This document shows, one piece after another, positions 26,770-35,783 of a DNA stretch of 64,000 nt. Position 1 is the stretch's first letter. Each line of letters begins with the position of its first letter. The DNA lies in NCBI GenBank assembly GCA_963703385.1, contig OY969816.1, positions 1,612,001-1,676,000 on the forward strand. The letters run 5' to 3'. Source of the stretch: Rhodoblastus sp963703385 (lineage in GTDB: Bacteria; Pseudomonadota; Alphaproteobacteria; Rhizobiales; Beijerinckiaceae). Made by a program: the position numbers and the translations under genes. Under the pieces are notes generated by a model. The model worked only from the letters and a program-made list of their open reading frames with translations. It did not search any database and was not told where the DNA came from.

Positions 26770-28155
26770 ATGGACCAGTCAGATCGCTACGCCAATCTCA
26801 ACCTCAAGGAAGCCGACCTCATCGCCGGCGGCAAGCATGTTCTCGTCGCCTATATCATGAAGCCCAAGCCGATCGCCGGAACCTATCTCCAGGCGGCGGC
26901 GCATTTCGCCGCCGAGTCCTCGACCGGCACCAATGTCGAAGTCTCGACCACCGACGATTTTACGCGGGGAGTCGATGCGCTGGTCTATGAGATCGACGAA
27001 GCCAAGCACATCATGAAGATCGCCTATCCGGTCGAACTGTTCGACCGCAACATCATCGACGGCCGGGCGATGCTCGCCTCCTTCCTGACCCTGACCATCG
27101 GCAACAACCAGGGCATGGGCGACATCGAATATGGCAAGATGCACGATTTCTACGTGCCGCCGGCCTATCTGCGCCTGTTCGACGGCCCCTCGACCACGAT
27201 CAAGGATCTGTGGCGCGTGCTCGGCCGTCCGGTGGTCGACGGCGGCTTCATCGTCGGCACCATCATCAAGCCGAAGCTGGGGCTGCGCCCGAAACCCTTC
27301 GCCGACGCCTGCTACGATTTCTGGCTCGGCGGCGACTTCATCAAGAACGACGAGCCCCAGGGCAACCAGACTTTTGCGCCGTTCAAGGAAGCGGTGCGGC
27401 TGATCAATGACGCCATGGTCCGCGCCCAGGACAAGACCGGCGAAGCCAAGCTGTTCTCGTTCAACATCACCGCCGACGACCATTACGAAATGGTGGCGCG
27501 CGGCGAATATATCCTGGAAACTTTTGGGCCCAACGCCGACCATTGCGCCTTCCTGGTCGACGGCTATGTCGCCGGCCCGGCGGCGATCACCACCGCTCGC
27601 CGGCGCTTCCCGAAACAATATCTGCATTACCACCGCGCCGGCCACGGCGCCGTGACCTCGCCGTCGGCGAAGCGCGGCTATACCGCCTTCGTGCTGTCGA
27701 AAATGGCGCGGCTGCAGGGCGCTTCGGGCATCCACACCGGCACCATGGGTTACGGCAAGATGGAGGGCGAAGCCGCCGACAAGGCCATGGCCTACATGAT
27801 CACCGACGACAGCGCCGACGGCCCGTTCTACCACCAGGAATGGCTCGGCATGAATCCGACCACGCCGATCATTTCGGGCGGCATGAACGCCCTGCGCATG
27901 CCGGGCTTTTTCGAAAACCTCGGCCATTCCAACCTGATCATGACGGCGGGCGGCGGCGCTTTCGGCCATATCGACGGCGGCGTGGCCGGCGCCAAGTCGC
28001 TGCGCCAGGCGGAGCAATGCTGGAAGGCCGGCGCCGATCCGATTGAATTCGCCAAGAGCCACCGCGAATTCGCCCGCGCCTTCGTCAGCTTCTCGCATGA
28101 CGCGGACATGCTGTTCCCCGGCTGGCGCCAAAAGCTCGGCCAGGCCGCCGCGTAA
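26770..28155 (+). CDS. cbbM: Ribulose-bisphosphate carboxylase, form II
   Basis: A 461-residue form II RubisCO large subunit, active as a dimer or hexamer without small subunits. Catalytic features: IIKPKLGLRP with the reactive Lys near residue 167, GGDFIKNDEPQ with the carbamylated Lys near 192 and the metal ligands Asp-Glu, HYHRAGHGA near residue 288, and loop 6 TGTMGYGKMEGE with its Lys near 330. Form II enzymes have low CO2/O2 specificity and suit high-CO2, low-oxygen conditions. No cbbL/cbbS or carboxysome genes are in the window. Length agrees with the family. Confidence 0.98.
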   Translation: MDQSDRYANLNLKEADLIAGGKHVLVAYIMKPKPIAGTYLQAAAHFAAESSTGTNVEVSTTDDFTRGVDALVYEIDEAKHIMKIAYPVELFDRNIIDGRAMLASFLTLTIGNNQGMGDIEYGKMHDFYVPPAYLRLFDGPSTTIKDLWRVLGRPVVDGGFIVGTIIKPKLGLRPKPFADACYDFWLGGDFIKNDEPQGNQTFAPFKEAVRLINDAMVRAQDKTGEAKLFSFNITADDHYEMVARGEYILETFGPNADHCAFLVDGYVAGPAAITTARRRFPKQYLHYHRAGHGAVTSPSAKRGYTAFVLSKMARLQGASGIHTGTMGYGKMEGEAADKAMAYMITDDSADGPFYHQEWLGMNPTTPIISGGMNALRMPGFFENLGHSNLIMTAGGGAFGHIDGGVAGAKSLRQAEQCWKAGADPIEFAKSHREFARAFVSFSHDADMLFPGWRQKLGQAAA

Positions 28156-28166
28156 CCATACGAAAT

Positions 28167-28195
28167 CCCCTCTCCCCGCAACACGGGGAGAGGGG
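28167..28195. repeat. 12-bp perfect hairpin between cbbM and rpe
   Basis: CCCCTCTCCCCG at 28167-28178 pairs with CGGGGAGAGGGG at 28184-28195 around a 5-base loop. There is no T-run, so it looks like a REP-type element or RNA-stabilising hairpin, not an intrinsic terminator. Confidence 0.75.
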
Positions 28196-28227
28196 CTCCG
28201 CGTATCCAAGTCTCGAAAGGACCGCCC

Positions 28228-28935
28228 ATGAAACCCTTCGACCGCAGCATCAAGATCGCCCCTTCGATCCTCTCCGCCGATTTCGCCAATTTCGGAGCCG
28301 AATGCCGCGCCATCGAGGCCCAGGGCTGCGATTGGGTCCATGTCGACGTCATGGACGGCCATTACGTCCCCAACATCACTTTCGGCCCCGCGACCTGCGC
28401 CGCCATCCGCAAGCACATCAAGGGCGTGATGGACGTCCACCTCATGATCGCCCCGGTCGATCCCTATATCGAAGCCTTCGTCAAGGCGGGTTCCGACATC
28501 GTCACCGTCCATGCCGAAGCCGGTCCCCATCTCGACCGCTCGCTCCAGCTCATCCGCTCGTTCGGCGCCAAGGCCGGCGTGTCGCTCAATCCCTCGACCC
28601 CCGCCTCGGCGATCGAATTCGTCCTCGACCGCATCGACCTCGTCCTGCTCATGACGGTCAATCCCGGCTTCGGCGGCCAGAGTTTCATTGAAAGCCAGAT
28701 CGAGAAGGTGAAACAGGTCCGCGCCATGATCGGCGACCGCCCGATCCATATCGAGATCGACGGCGGCATCACCCCGGAAACCGCGCCTTTGGTGGTCGCG
28801 GCGGGCGCCGACGCCCTGGTCGCCGGCTCCGCGGTGTTCAAGGGCGGCTCGGTGGACAATCCGGAAGTCTATGGCCGCAACATCGCCGCCATCCGCGCGG
28901 CGGCCGAGGCGGCGCGGATCAAGTCCGCCGCCTGA
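28228..28935 (+). CDS. rpe: Ribulose-phosphate 3-epimerase
   Basis: A 235-residue TIM-barrel epimerase interconverting ribulose-5-phosphate and xylulose-5-phosphate; sometimes named cbbE in this setting. Motifs: IAPSILSADFANFG at the N-terminus (first catalytic region), CDWVHVDVMDGHYVPNITFG with metal and catalytic Asp/His, a VHLMIAPVDPYI stretch, TVNPGFGGQSFI near residue 150, and EIDGGI near 180 with the second catalytic Asp. It closes the cbb cluster, completing pentose recycling. ATG at 28228 after GAAAGGA. Confidence 0.96.
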   Translation: MKPFDRSIKIAPSILSADFANFGAECRAIEAQGCDWVHVDVMDGHYVPNITFGPATCAAIRKHIKGVMDVHLMIAPVDPYIEAFVKAGSDIVTVHAEAGPHLDRSLQLIRSFGAKAGVSLNPSTPASAIEFVLDRIDLVLLMTVNPGFGGQSFIESQIEKVKQVRAMIGDRPIHIEIDGGITPETAPLVVAAGADALVAGSAVFKGGSVDNPEVYGRNIAAIRAAAEAARIKSAA

Positions 28936-28950
28936 TACTTCTGCGCGAAT

Positions 28951-28975
28951 CCCTTCTCCCCTTGCGGGAGAAGGG
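28951..28975. repeat. 10-bp perfect hairpin after rpe
   Basis: CCCTTCTCCC at 28951-28960 and GGGAGAAGGG at 28966-28975 flank a 5-base loop. It lies in the convergent rpe/glcB gap. Related in composition to the 28167 hairpin; a REP-type repeat or weak bidirectional terminator. Confidence 0.7.
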
Positions 28976-29040
28976 TATCGGCTCAATGCGTCGCGCCGCG
29001 GAAATGTTTCGCTTGCCCAAATCAATCGCAGGCGCTTTTA

Positions 29041-31203
29041 TTACGCCATCGGCGCCTTGGCCTCGCGCCGGCGGGCGTGCAGCACCGGCTCGGTATAGCC
29101 ATTGGGCTGCTGCGCGCCTTTGAACACCAGATCGCAGGCGGCCTTGAACGCGACATTGTTATCGAAATCCGGCGCCATCGGCCGATAATCCGGGTCGTCC
29201 GCATTCTGCGCGTCCACCACCGCCGCCATGCGCCGCATCACCTCGCGCACCTGATCCGCGCTGCAAATTCCATGGCGCAGCCAATTGGCGATGTGCTGGC
29301 TCGAAATGCGCAAGGTGGCGCGGTCCTCCATCAGGCCGATTCCGTGAATGTCCGGCACTTTGGAGCAGCCGATGCCAAAGTCGATCCAGCGCACGACATA
29401 GCCCAGAATCCCCTGCGCGTTGTTTTCCAGCTCCTCGTTGACCTCGTCGGGCGACCAGTTGACCCGGTCGGCCAGCGGAAGCGTCAGGATGGCGTCGAGT
29501 TTTGCCGGCGCACGGCCGGAAATCTCCTTCTGGCGCGCCGCCACATCGACGTCGTGATAATGGGTCGCGTGAAGGGTAGCGGCGGTCGGCGACGGCACCC
29601 AGGCGGTATTGGCCCCGGCGCGGGGATGGGCGACCTTGGTCTTGAGCATGGCCGCCATCAGGTCCGGCATGGCCCACATGCCCTTGCCGATCTGGGCATG
29701 GCCCGGCAGGCCGGCGGCGATGCCGACATCGACATTGTTGTCCTCATAGGCCGCGATCCAGGCCGCGTTTTTCATATCGTTCTTGCGGATCATCGGGCCG
29801 GCTTCCATCGAAGTATGGATCTCGTCGCCGGTGCGGTCCAAAAAACCGGTGTTGATGAAGAACACGCGGCTCTGCGCCGCGCGAACACATTCGGCGAGAT
29901 TGACCGTGGTGCGGCGCTCCTCGTCCATAATCCCCATTTTTATCGTGAAGCGCGGAAGCTTGAGCGCGTCCTCGACGCGGCCGAAAATCTCGTCGGAAAA
30001 GGCGACTTCCTCCGGCCCGTGCATCTTCGGCTTGACGATATAGATCGAGCCGGCGCGGCTGTTGCGGAAGCGGCCGAGCCCTCTCAGGTCGTAAAGCGCG
30101 ATCAGGCTCGTGAACATGGCGTCGAGCAGGCCCTCGGGCGCCTCGGCGCCGTCGATCAGCACCAGGTCACTGGTCATGAGATGGCCGACATTGCGCACCA
30201 GCAAAAGCGCGCGGCCGGGCAGGACCAATGCCTCGCCCCCGGGCGACAGAAAGCCGCGGTCGGGCGCCATATGGCGCTGCAAGCGCTTGCCGTTCTTCTC
30301 GAAAGTCGCGGCAAGATCGCCCTTCATCAGGCCGAGCCAGTTGCGATAGACGGCGACCTTGTCCTCCGCGTCCACGGCGGCTATCGAATCCTCGCAATCC
30401 TCGATCGCGGTCAGCGCCGCTTCAAGGATGATGTCGGCGACGCCGGCGCGGTCGGTCTTGCCGATCGGATGGCCGCGGTCGATGCGGATTTCCACATGCA
30501 ACCCGTTGTGCTTGAGCAGAACGGCGCTTGGCGCCGAGGCTTCGCCGGCATAGCCGGCGAACAGGCGCGGATCGGCCAGCGCCGCGACGCCGCCGGCCAA
30601 TTTCGCGTGGAGCGCGCCGTTCTCGACAGAATATTGGACGACATCGCGATGCGAGGCGCCGGCCAGGGGCGCGATCCGGTCGAGGAAATCGCGGCCCCAG
30701 GCGATCACGGCCTCGCCGCGCGCCGGGTCATAGGTCTTTTTCGCCGGGTCCGGCGGCAGGAGCGCGTCCGTGCCGTAAAGCGCGTCATAGAGCGAGCCCC
30801 AGCGCGCATTGGCGGCGTTCAACGCATAGCGCGCGTTCAGGATCGGCACGACGAGCTGGGGCCCGGCCTGGAACGCGATTTCGGGATCGACATGGGCGGT
30901 TTCGACCTTGAACGCCTCGCCGCGCGCAACGAGATAGCCGATCTCGGTCAAAAAACGCCGATAGGCCTCCGCGTCAAAAACCTTGCCCCTGCGCTCGCGA
31001 TGCCAGGCGTCGATCCGCGCCTGAAGCGCGTCGCGCTTTTCGAGCAGAGCGCGGTTGCGCGGGGCGAGATCGGCCAGAAATTTTTCCAGCCCCCCCCAGA
31101 ACGACGCCGCCTCGAAGCCGAGACCGGGCAAAACTTCGCGGTCGATGAAATCATGCAGATTGGCGGCGACTTCCATGCGCCCAAAACGGATTCGACTCGA
31201 CAT
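29041..31203 (-). CDS. glcB: Malate synthase G
   Basis: A 720-residue monomeric malate synthase that condenses glyoxylate with acetyl-CoA. The length is the G isoform's. Features visible are the N-terminal MSSRIRFGRMEVAANLHDFID, the KMHGPEEVAF segment, GIMDEERRTTVNLAECV near residue 433 with the catalytic Glu region, and LVNWSPDEVNEELENNAQGILGYVVRWID near the C-terminal domain, ending HARRREAK. ATG at 31203 with GGGAGGATGGA upstream. It supports growth on two-carbon compounds or glycolate; next to cbbM it could also handle glyoxylate from photorespiratory glycolate, an inference only. A tandem repeat lies 31 bp upstream. Confidence 0.96.
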   Translation of the reverse strand: MSSRIRFGRMEVAANLHDFIDREVLPGLGFEAASFWGGLEKFLADLAPRNRALLEKRDALQARIDAWHRERRGKVFDAEAYRRFLTEIGYLVARGEAFKVETAHVDPEIAFQAGPQLVVPILNARYALNAANARWGSLYDALYGTDALLPPDPAKKTYDPARGEAVIAWGRDFLDRIAPLAGASHRDVVQYSVENGALHAKLAGGVAALADPRLFAGYAGEASAPSAVLLKHNGLHVEIRIDRGHPIGKTDRAGVADIILEAALTAIEDCEDSIAAVDAEDKVAVYRNWLGLMKGDLAATFEKNGKRLQRHMAPDRGFLSPGGEALVLPGRALLLVRNVGHLMTSDLVLIDGAEAPEGLLDAMFTSLIALYDLRGLGRFRNSRAGSIYIVKPKMHGPEEVAFSDEIFGRVEDALKLPRFTIKMGIMDEERRTTVNLAECVRAAQSRVFFINTGFLDRTGDEIHTSMEAGPMIRKNDMKNAAWIAAYEDNNVDVGIAAGLPGHAQIGKGMWAMPDLMAAMLKTKVAHPRAGANTAWVPSPTAATLHATHYHDVDVAARQKEISGRAPAKLDAILTLPLADRVNWSPDEVNEELENNAQGILGYVVRWIDFGIGCSKVPDIHGIGLMEDRATLRISSQHIANWLRHGICSADQVREVMRRMAAVVDAQNADDPDYRPMAPDFDNNVAFKAACDLVFKGAQQPNGYTEPVLHARRREAKAPMA

Positions 31204-31233
31204 TCCATCCTCCCGACCCGGCCGTTTGGCTGC

Positions 31234-31283
31234 GGCCTGTTTTTTGGCCTGTTTTTTGGCCTGTTTTTTAACCTGTTTTTTTT
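31234..31283. repeat. 12-bp tandem repeat upstream of glcB
   Basis: Three identical units GGCCTGTTTTTT (31234-31245, 31246-31257, 31258-31269) followed by a variant AACCTGTTTTTTTT (31270-31283). On the glcB strand these read as phased A-runs every 12 bases starting about 30 bp before the start codon. Confidence 0.9.
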
Positions 31284-31649
31284 GGCGCGTCAGGCGCCGT
31301 TTGCCGACCCTGACGGCCCAAAGCGCGCCGGCGCCCTTCTATTCGAACTCCGAGTTCGCTCCGTCAAGCATCCATCCGCGCCAGTCCAGGATCGCCCAGC
31401 TTTGCCAAGAGAATTCGCCAAGAGAATATGCACGAAACAGCAGCGCGGGCAGCTAACGAAAAAGTGGGAGGCGGTTCCGACACAGCAGCCTTGAACGCCC
31501 TGCCGCCGCCAGGTTACAGCCCCAGATCGGAAAGGCGTCGCCCGCAAAGGCTGATCAGAAGGCCGCAGGCGGCGCCGAGGGCGCCGCAGGTCCCAGTGTT
31601 TCCCGCGCGCAACAGTCCGCCGGAAAATAACACGAAAACGGAGGCGCCG
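31284..31649. other. Intergenic region, nothing recognised
   Basis: About 365 bp between the glcB upstream repeat and the autotransporter remnant. A short direct repeat (CCAAGAGAAT, twice, near 31406-31425) is the only feature I note. It may be decayed 5' sequence of the autotransporter gene. Confidence 0.45.
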
Positions 31650-32280
31650 GCTCCTCGAACCTGCAAACGACCCAGTTCGGCCCTTACAGCGCGTGGAACG
31701 GCAAGAACCTTTTCGCCGAAGGCCTGCTCTCCTATGGCTTGCTCGCCTATAGCAACAGCCGCCCCGGCGTGGTCAGCACGATTTCCTCCAGCCCCACCGG
31801 AGAGACCTTCGGGGTAGCGGGCTATCTCTTCGACCTCACCCCCTCGACCCGGCTTGGCCCGATCCTGGGCGTCATCTATGCCCAATCCAATGTCGGCGCC
31901 TATAGCGAAGGCGGCGATCCGCTGCTGACGCTGAATGTCGCCCAACAGAATCTCGAAGCGACTTTGGGCTCGGCGGGCGCCCAATTGCGCCATGCCTTCG
32001 AGATCGGCTGCGACGCGGTGGATACGTTCGTCAATGTGACGGCGGAAAACAATTTCCAGGGCTATGGCCGCGTCGTCCAGTTCTCCGCGCTCTCGGCGCC
32101 GCTGATCGTCAACACCTACGACGCGCAGCAATTGCCAACCACGCCTTCGCGCGCATCGCGCTCGGCGCCAACATCAAGCTGACGGCGAACCTGTCCTCGT
32201 CGCTTTACCTGTCGCAGACCATCGGCCAGCCGGGCGGGCAGTATTTCGCCGCCTCCGGCGCGCTCAACTGGTCGTTCTGA
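31650..32280 (+). pseudogene. Autotransporter beta-barrel remnant
   Basis: The forward frame reads SSNLQTTQFGPYSAWNGKNLFAEGLLSYG, then an alternating hydrophobic barrel-like sequence through residue ~160 (TGETFGVAGYLFDLTPSTRLGPILGVIYAQ...). After about 32130 the frame ends; a shifted frame continues as NHAFARIALGANIKLTANLSSSLYLSQTIG and finishes with SGALNWSF, the terminal-aromatic signature of outer-membrane barrels. The passenger and signal sequence are absent. So this is the 3' end of an autotransporter gene broken by truncation and a frameshift near 32130. Confidence 0.75.
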
Positions 32281-32437
32281 GTCCTTTCGCGCCGACGGTC
32301 GGGTCCGCCGGCCTTTCGAACCGGGCAGCCAGCTGTCCCCCCCGCGCCTTTCAAGGCGCGCGGGCGGGTGGGTCTGTCGCTGATTGACTTCGCCGGGTCA
32401 TGCGCTCAATAGAGAAAAGGCTCAGGCAGAGTGTTCC

Positions 32438-33040
32438 ATGACATCCGTCACGCTGATCGACAATTACGATTCCTTCACCTTCAATCTGGTGCATTACCTC
32501 GGCGAACTCGGCGCCAAGGTGAAGGTTTTGCGCAACGATGTGGCGACCGCCGAGGACATCGCCGGCGAGGAGCCGGATTGCATCGTGCTTTCGCCCGGCC
32601 CCTGTACGCCGCATGAGGCCGGCGTCTGCCTCGATCTGATCCGCGTGGCGAGCCCGCGCATCCCGATCTTCGGCGTCTGCCTCGGCCATCAGGCCATTGG
32701 CGAGGCTTTTGGCGGCGAGGTGGTGCGCGCGCCCCAGCCGGTCCATGGCAAGATCGCCGATATTATCCACGAAGGCGAAACTTTGTTCCGTGGCCTGCCC
32801 AGCCCCTTCAAGGCGACCCGCTATCATTCCCTCGTCGTGCGCCGCGACACGCTTCCGACCGAACTCGCGGCCACCGCCCGGACCGGCGACGGCCTGATCA
32901 TGGGGCTGAGCCACCTCACCCGCCCCACCCATGGCGTGCAGTTCCATCCCGAAAGCATCGCCTCGGAACATGGCCACGCCCTGCTGCGCAATTTCCTCGA
33001 TCTGGCGAAAAGCTGGAACGCCGCCAAACGCGCCACATAA
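32438..33040 (+). CDS. trpG: Anthranilate synthase component II / glutamine amidotransferase
   Basis: A 200-residue class I glutamine amidotransferase supplying ammonia to anthranilate (or aminodeoxychorismate) synthase. Motifs: DNYDSFTFNLVHYL at residues 8-21, LSPGPCTPHEAG, the nucleophile GVCLGHQAIGE with Cys near residue 79, and the HGVQFHPES His/Glu pair near 168-173. trpD and trpC follow directly, so tryptophan synthesis is the likely role, although no trpE is next to it; in many bacteria this subunit also serves PabB. ATG at 32438. Confidence 0.94.
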   Translation: MTSVTLIDNYDSFTFNLVHYLGELGAKVKVLRNDVATAEDIAGEEPDCIVLSPGPCTPHEAGVCLDLIRVASPRIPIFGVCLGHQAIGEAFGGEVVRAPQPVHGKIADIIHEGETLFRGLPSPFKATRYHSLVVRRDTLPTELAATARTGDGLIMGLSHLTRPTHGVQFHPESIASEHGHALLRNFLDLAKSWNAAKRAT

Positions 33041-33041
33041 C

Positions 33042-34085
33042 ATGGACGCCTTCAAGCCCTTTCTCGCCAAGCTCGCCTCGGGCGCTCCCCTCACCCGGAA
33101 AGACGCCGAGGCCGCCTTCGACCTGCTGCTCTCCGGCCAATCGACCCCGGCGCAGACGGGCGCCTTTCTGATGGGTTTACGCACGCGAGGCGAAACGCTG
33201 GACGAGATGACCGGCGCGGTTTCGGCCATGCGCGCCAAAATGCTGACAGTCCGGGCGCCCGAGGGGGCCATCGACATTGTCGGCACCGGCGGCGACGGCG
33301 CCCAGACCTACAATATCTCGACGCTCGCCGCGCTGATCGTCGCGGCCTGTGGCGTGCCCGTCGCCAAGCACGGCAACCGCGCCGCCTCCTCGCTGTCCGG
33401 CGCCAGCGACGTGCTGTCGGAACTCGGCGTGCGCATCGGCATCGCGCCGGACCTCATCGAGCGCAGCCTGCGCGAGGCCAATATCGGCTTCATGACCGCC
33501 CAGGCCCATCATGCCGCCATGGCCCATGTCGCGCCGGTGCGCCGCGAGCTGGGCGCCCGCACTCTGTTCAACCTGCTCGGGCCACTTTCCAACCCCGCCG
33601 GCGTCCGCCACGCCCTGATCGGCGTCTTTGCCGAAAAATGGATGGAGCCGATCGCGGAAGTCCTAAAAACCCTCGGCGCGGAAAAGGTCTGGGTCGTCCA
33701 CGGATCGGACGGGCTGGACGAAATCACCACCACCGGCCCGACCAAGGTTCTGGCGCTGGAACACGGCGCCTTCCGCCGCTTTGAGATCACGCCTGAGGAA
33801 GTTGGCGTAAAGCGCGCAAAACTAAACGATTTGCGCGGCGGCGACCCCGCCCATAACGCCGCCGCTTTGCGCGCCGTGCTCGCCGGGGAAAAGAACGCCT
33901 ATCGCGACATCGCCGCCCTCAACGCCGCCGCCGCCCTGGTCGTGGCGGGCAAGGCCGCCGACCTCAAGGCGGGGTTCCGCCTCGCCGAACAGGCGCTCGA
34001 TAGCGGTCGGGCGCTTGCCGCGCTGGAAAATCTGATAAAAATTTCCAATCAGGCCGAAAGCCCAAGTACACAGCCGGCGAAATAG
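33042..34085 (+). CDS. trpD: Anthranilate phosphoribosyltransferase
   Basis: A 347-residue enzyme joining anthranilate to PRPP. Conserved segments are DIVGTGGDGAQTYNIST near residue 78 (PRPP-binding GTGGD), KHGNRAASSLSGASDVLSELG with the KHGNR motif near 107, and LLGPLSNPAG near residue 180. The ATG is one base past the trpG stop, so expression is coupled. Length fits the family. Confidence 0.96.
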   Translation: MDAFKPFLAKLASGAPLTRKDAEAAFDLLLSGQSTPAQTGAFLMGLRTRGETLDEMTGAVSAMRAKMLTVRAPEGAIDIVGTGGDGAQTYNISTLAALIVAACGVPVAKHGNRAASSLSGASDVLSELGVRIGIAPDLIERSLREANIGFMTAQAHHAAMAHVAPVRRELGARTLFNLLGPLSNPAGVRHALIGVFAEKWMEPIAEVLKTLGAEKVWVVHGSDGLDEITTTGPTKVLALEHGAFRRFEITPEEVGVKRAKLNDLRGGDPAHNAAALRAVLAGEKNAYRDIAALNAAAALVVAGKAADLKAGFRLAEQALDSGRALAALENLIKISNQAESPSTQPAK

Positions 34086-34101
34086 GGGCTAAGGTCAGGT
34101 C

Positions 34102-34914
34102 ATGTCGGACATATTGAGAAAGATCGAAGCCTACAAGCGCACCGAAATCTCGGAGGCCAAGGTGCGCGTGCCTTTCGCCACCCTGGAGCGCAAGGCGCAT
34201 GACCGCGACCCGCCGCGCGGTTTTTTGCGCGCCATCGAGGCCCAGGTCGGGGCCGGCCTGCCGGCCCTGATCGCCGAGGTGAAGAAGGCGAGCCCGTCCA
34301 AGGGCCTGATCCGCGAGAAATTCGACCCGCCGGCGCTCGCCCTCGCCTACGAGGCAGGTGGCGCGACCTGCCTTTCGGTGCTCACCGACGCGCCCTCCTT
34401 CCAGGGCAAGCTCGACGATCTCACCGCCGCCCGGGCGGCGACCCATCTGCCGGCCCTGCGCAAGGATTTTCTGTTCGATCCCTACCAGGTCTATGAGGCC
34501 CGCGCGGCCGGGGCCGACTGCATTCTCATCATCCTGGCCTGCGTCAACGACCGCGAGGCCAAGGCGCTCAACGCCGCCGCCCACGATCTGCACATGGACG
34601 TGCTGGTCGAGGCCCATGACGAAGCCGAACTCGACCGGGCTTTGGCTCTGGAGACGCGGCTGATCGGGATCAACAACCGCAACCTGCGCGATTTCACCGT
34701 CTCGCTCGAAACCACCGAGCGTCTCGCCGCCCGCGCGCCGAAGGACCGGCTGATCGTCGCCGAAAGCGGCATCGCCTCGCATGACGACATCACGCGGCTG
34801 CGCAAAGCCGGCGTCCACACCTTCCTCGTCGGCGAATCCCTCATGCGGCAGGCCGACCTGAGGGAAGCGACCAGCCGCCTCCTCACCGGCGCTTCTGCCG
34901 CGCAGCCGGCATGA
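34102..34914 (+). CDS. trpC: Indole-3-glycerol-phosphate synthase
   Basis: A 270-residue TIM-barrel enzyme closing the indole ring. Motifs: ALIAEVKKASPSKGLI near residue 54 with a catalytic Lys, LPALRKDFLFDPYQVYEARAAGAD near residue 113, LVEAHDEAEL near 170, IGINNRNL and VAESGI. Monofunctional (no TrpF fusion). It lies 16 bp after trpD, and its stop overlaps the moaC start (ATGA). Confidence 0.96.
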   Translation: MSDILRKIEAYKRTEISEAKVRVPFATLERKAHDRDPPRGFLRAIEAQVGAGLPALIAEVKKASPSKGLIREKFDPPALALAYEAGGATCLSVLTDAPSFQGKLDDLTAARAATHLPALRKDFLFDPYQVYEARAAGADCILIILACVNDREAKALNAAAHDLHMDVLVEAHDEAELDRALALETRLIGINNRNLRDFTVSLETTERLAARAPKDRLIVAESGIASHDDITRLRKAGVHTFLVGESLMRQADLREATSRLLTGASAAQPA

Positions 34915-35402
34915 GCCCGAAAAAGCCCGCCCTCACCCATATCAACGCGGCGGGCGAGGTTTTTATGGTCGACGTCTCGGACAAGCCGCGCACGGCGCGC
35001 GAGGCGGTCGCGCGGGGTGCGGTGGCGATGAAGCCGGAAACCCTTGCCCTGTGCCTGTCGGGCCAGGCGAAAAAGGGCGACGTTTTCGCCGCCGCGCGCA
35101 TCGCCGGGATCATGGCGGCCAAGAAAACCCATGAGCTCATCCCGCTCTGCCACCCGCTCAATCTGACCAAGGTCGAGGTCGAGATCGCGCCGGACGACTC
35201 CCTGCCCGGCCTCCGCGTCGCTGCGCGGGCAAAAGTTCTAGGCGAAACGGGCGTCGAAATGGAGGCGCTGACCGCCGTTTCGGTCGCCTGCCTCACCATT
35301 TACGACATGCTGAAAGCCGCCGACCGCGCCATGCGGATCGAGGGAATCGTGCTGGCCGAGAAAAAAGGCGGCAAGTCCGGCGATTATTTGCGGGAAGAAT
35401 GA
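34911..35402 (+). CDS. moaC: Cyclic pyranopterin monophosphate synthase
   Basis: A 163-residue molybdenum-cofactor enzyme acting after MoaA. Typical features: LTHINAAGEVFMVDVSDKPRTAREA at the N-terminus, KKGDVFAAARIAGIMAAKKTHELIPLCHPL near residues 60-85 with the catalytic Lys and His, and GVEMEALTAVSVACLTIYDMLKA near residue 110 with a catalytic Asp. Overlaps trpC by four bases, a trpC-moaC linkage common in alphaproteobacteria, where moeA often follows; here no moeA follows. Confidence 0.95.
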   Translation: MSPKKPALTHINAAGEVFMVDVSDKPRTAREAVARGAVAMKPETLALCLSGQAKKGDVFAAARIAGIMAAKKTHELIPLCHPLNLTKVEVEIAPDDSLPGLRVAARAKVLGETGVEMEALTAVSVACLTIYDMLKAADRAMRIEGIVLAEKKGGKSGDYLREE

Positions 35403-35783
35403 CGGATCGCGCCGGCGCCGGCGTTGCGGCTTGGTCTCAACAAAGCCTGTCCGGGTTGGATAGGAACGATCCAGGACAAGATACCGGCCAAAACGGCCGA
35501 CGCCGCCAATCTCCCCGCAACATGCGATCGGCTGCGCAACCCCGACCGGCTACGCCGCTCGCATCTTGCTCACGCCGGCGCCCGAGGGCGCGAATCTGCC
35601 GAGGCTCTCATCGCCGCTGGATGAAACTTCATTGGCGGGTCACCCCCACCCGGCCGCCATTCGCCGGCCGCCCTCCCCACAAGGGGGAGGGATGGAGCCG
35701 CCATCTTCGTCGTTGCGACGGCAATCCCTCCCCGTTGTGGGGAGGGTGGCGAGCGTAAGCGAGCCGGGTGGGGCCACGCCGCG
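35403..35783. repeat. moaC-phoH gap with a composite palindromic repeat
   Basis: The first 240 bp hold no recognisable gene, although moeA would be usual here. From 35644 to 35773 is a repeat bounded by CCCCACCCGGC (35644-35654) and its reverse complement GCCGGGTGGGG (35763-35773). Inside are two shorter hairpins built on CCCTCCCC / GGGGAGGG. The layout resembles a paired REP (BIME-like) or small MITE. Confidence 0.7.

Noticed and set aside
26779..29025. Long reverse open frame opposite cbbM and rpe
   Set aside because: Antisense shadow of two unmistakable genes; composition (Asp/Gly/Arg-rich) is an artefact of reading GC-rich codons backwards.
29077..31494. Long forward frame opposite glcB
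   Set aside because: Antisense shadow; glcB is fully supported by its motifs.
35399..35758. Open frame overlapping moaC as a truncated moeA
   Set aside because: No MoeA motif can be found in any of its three forward frames, and half of it is the palindromic repeat.
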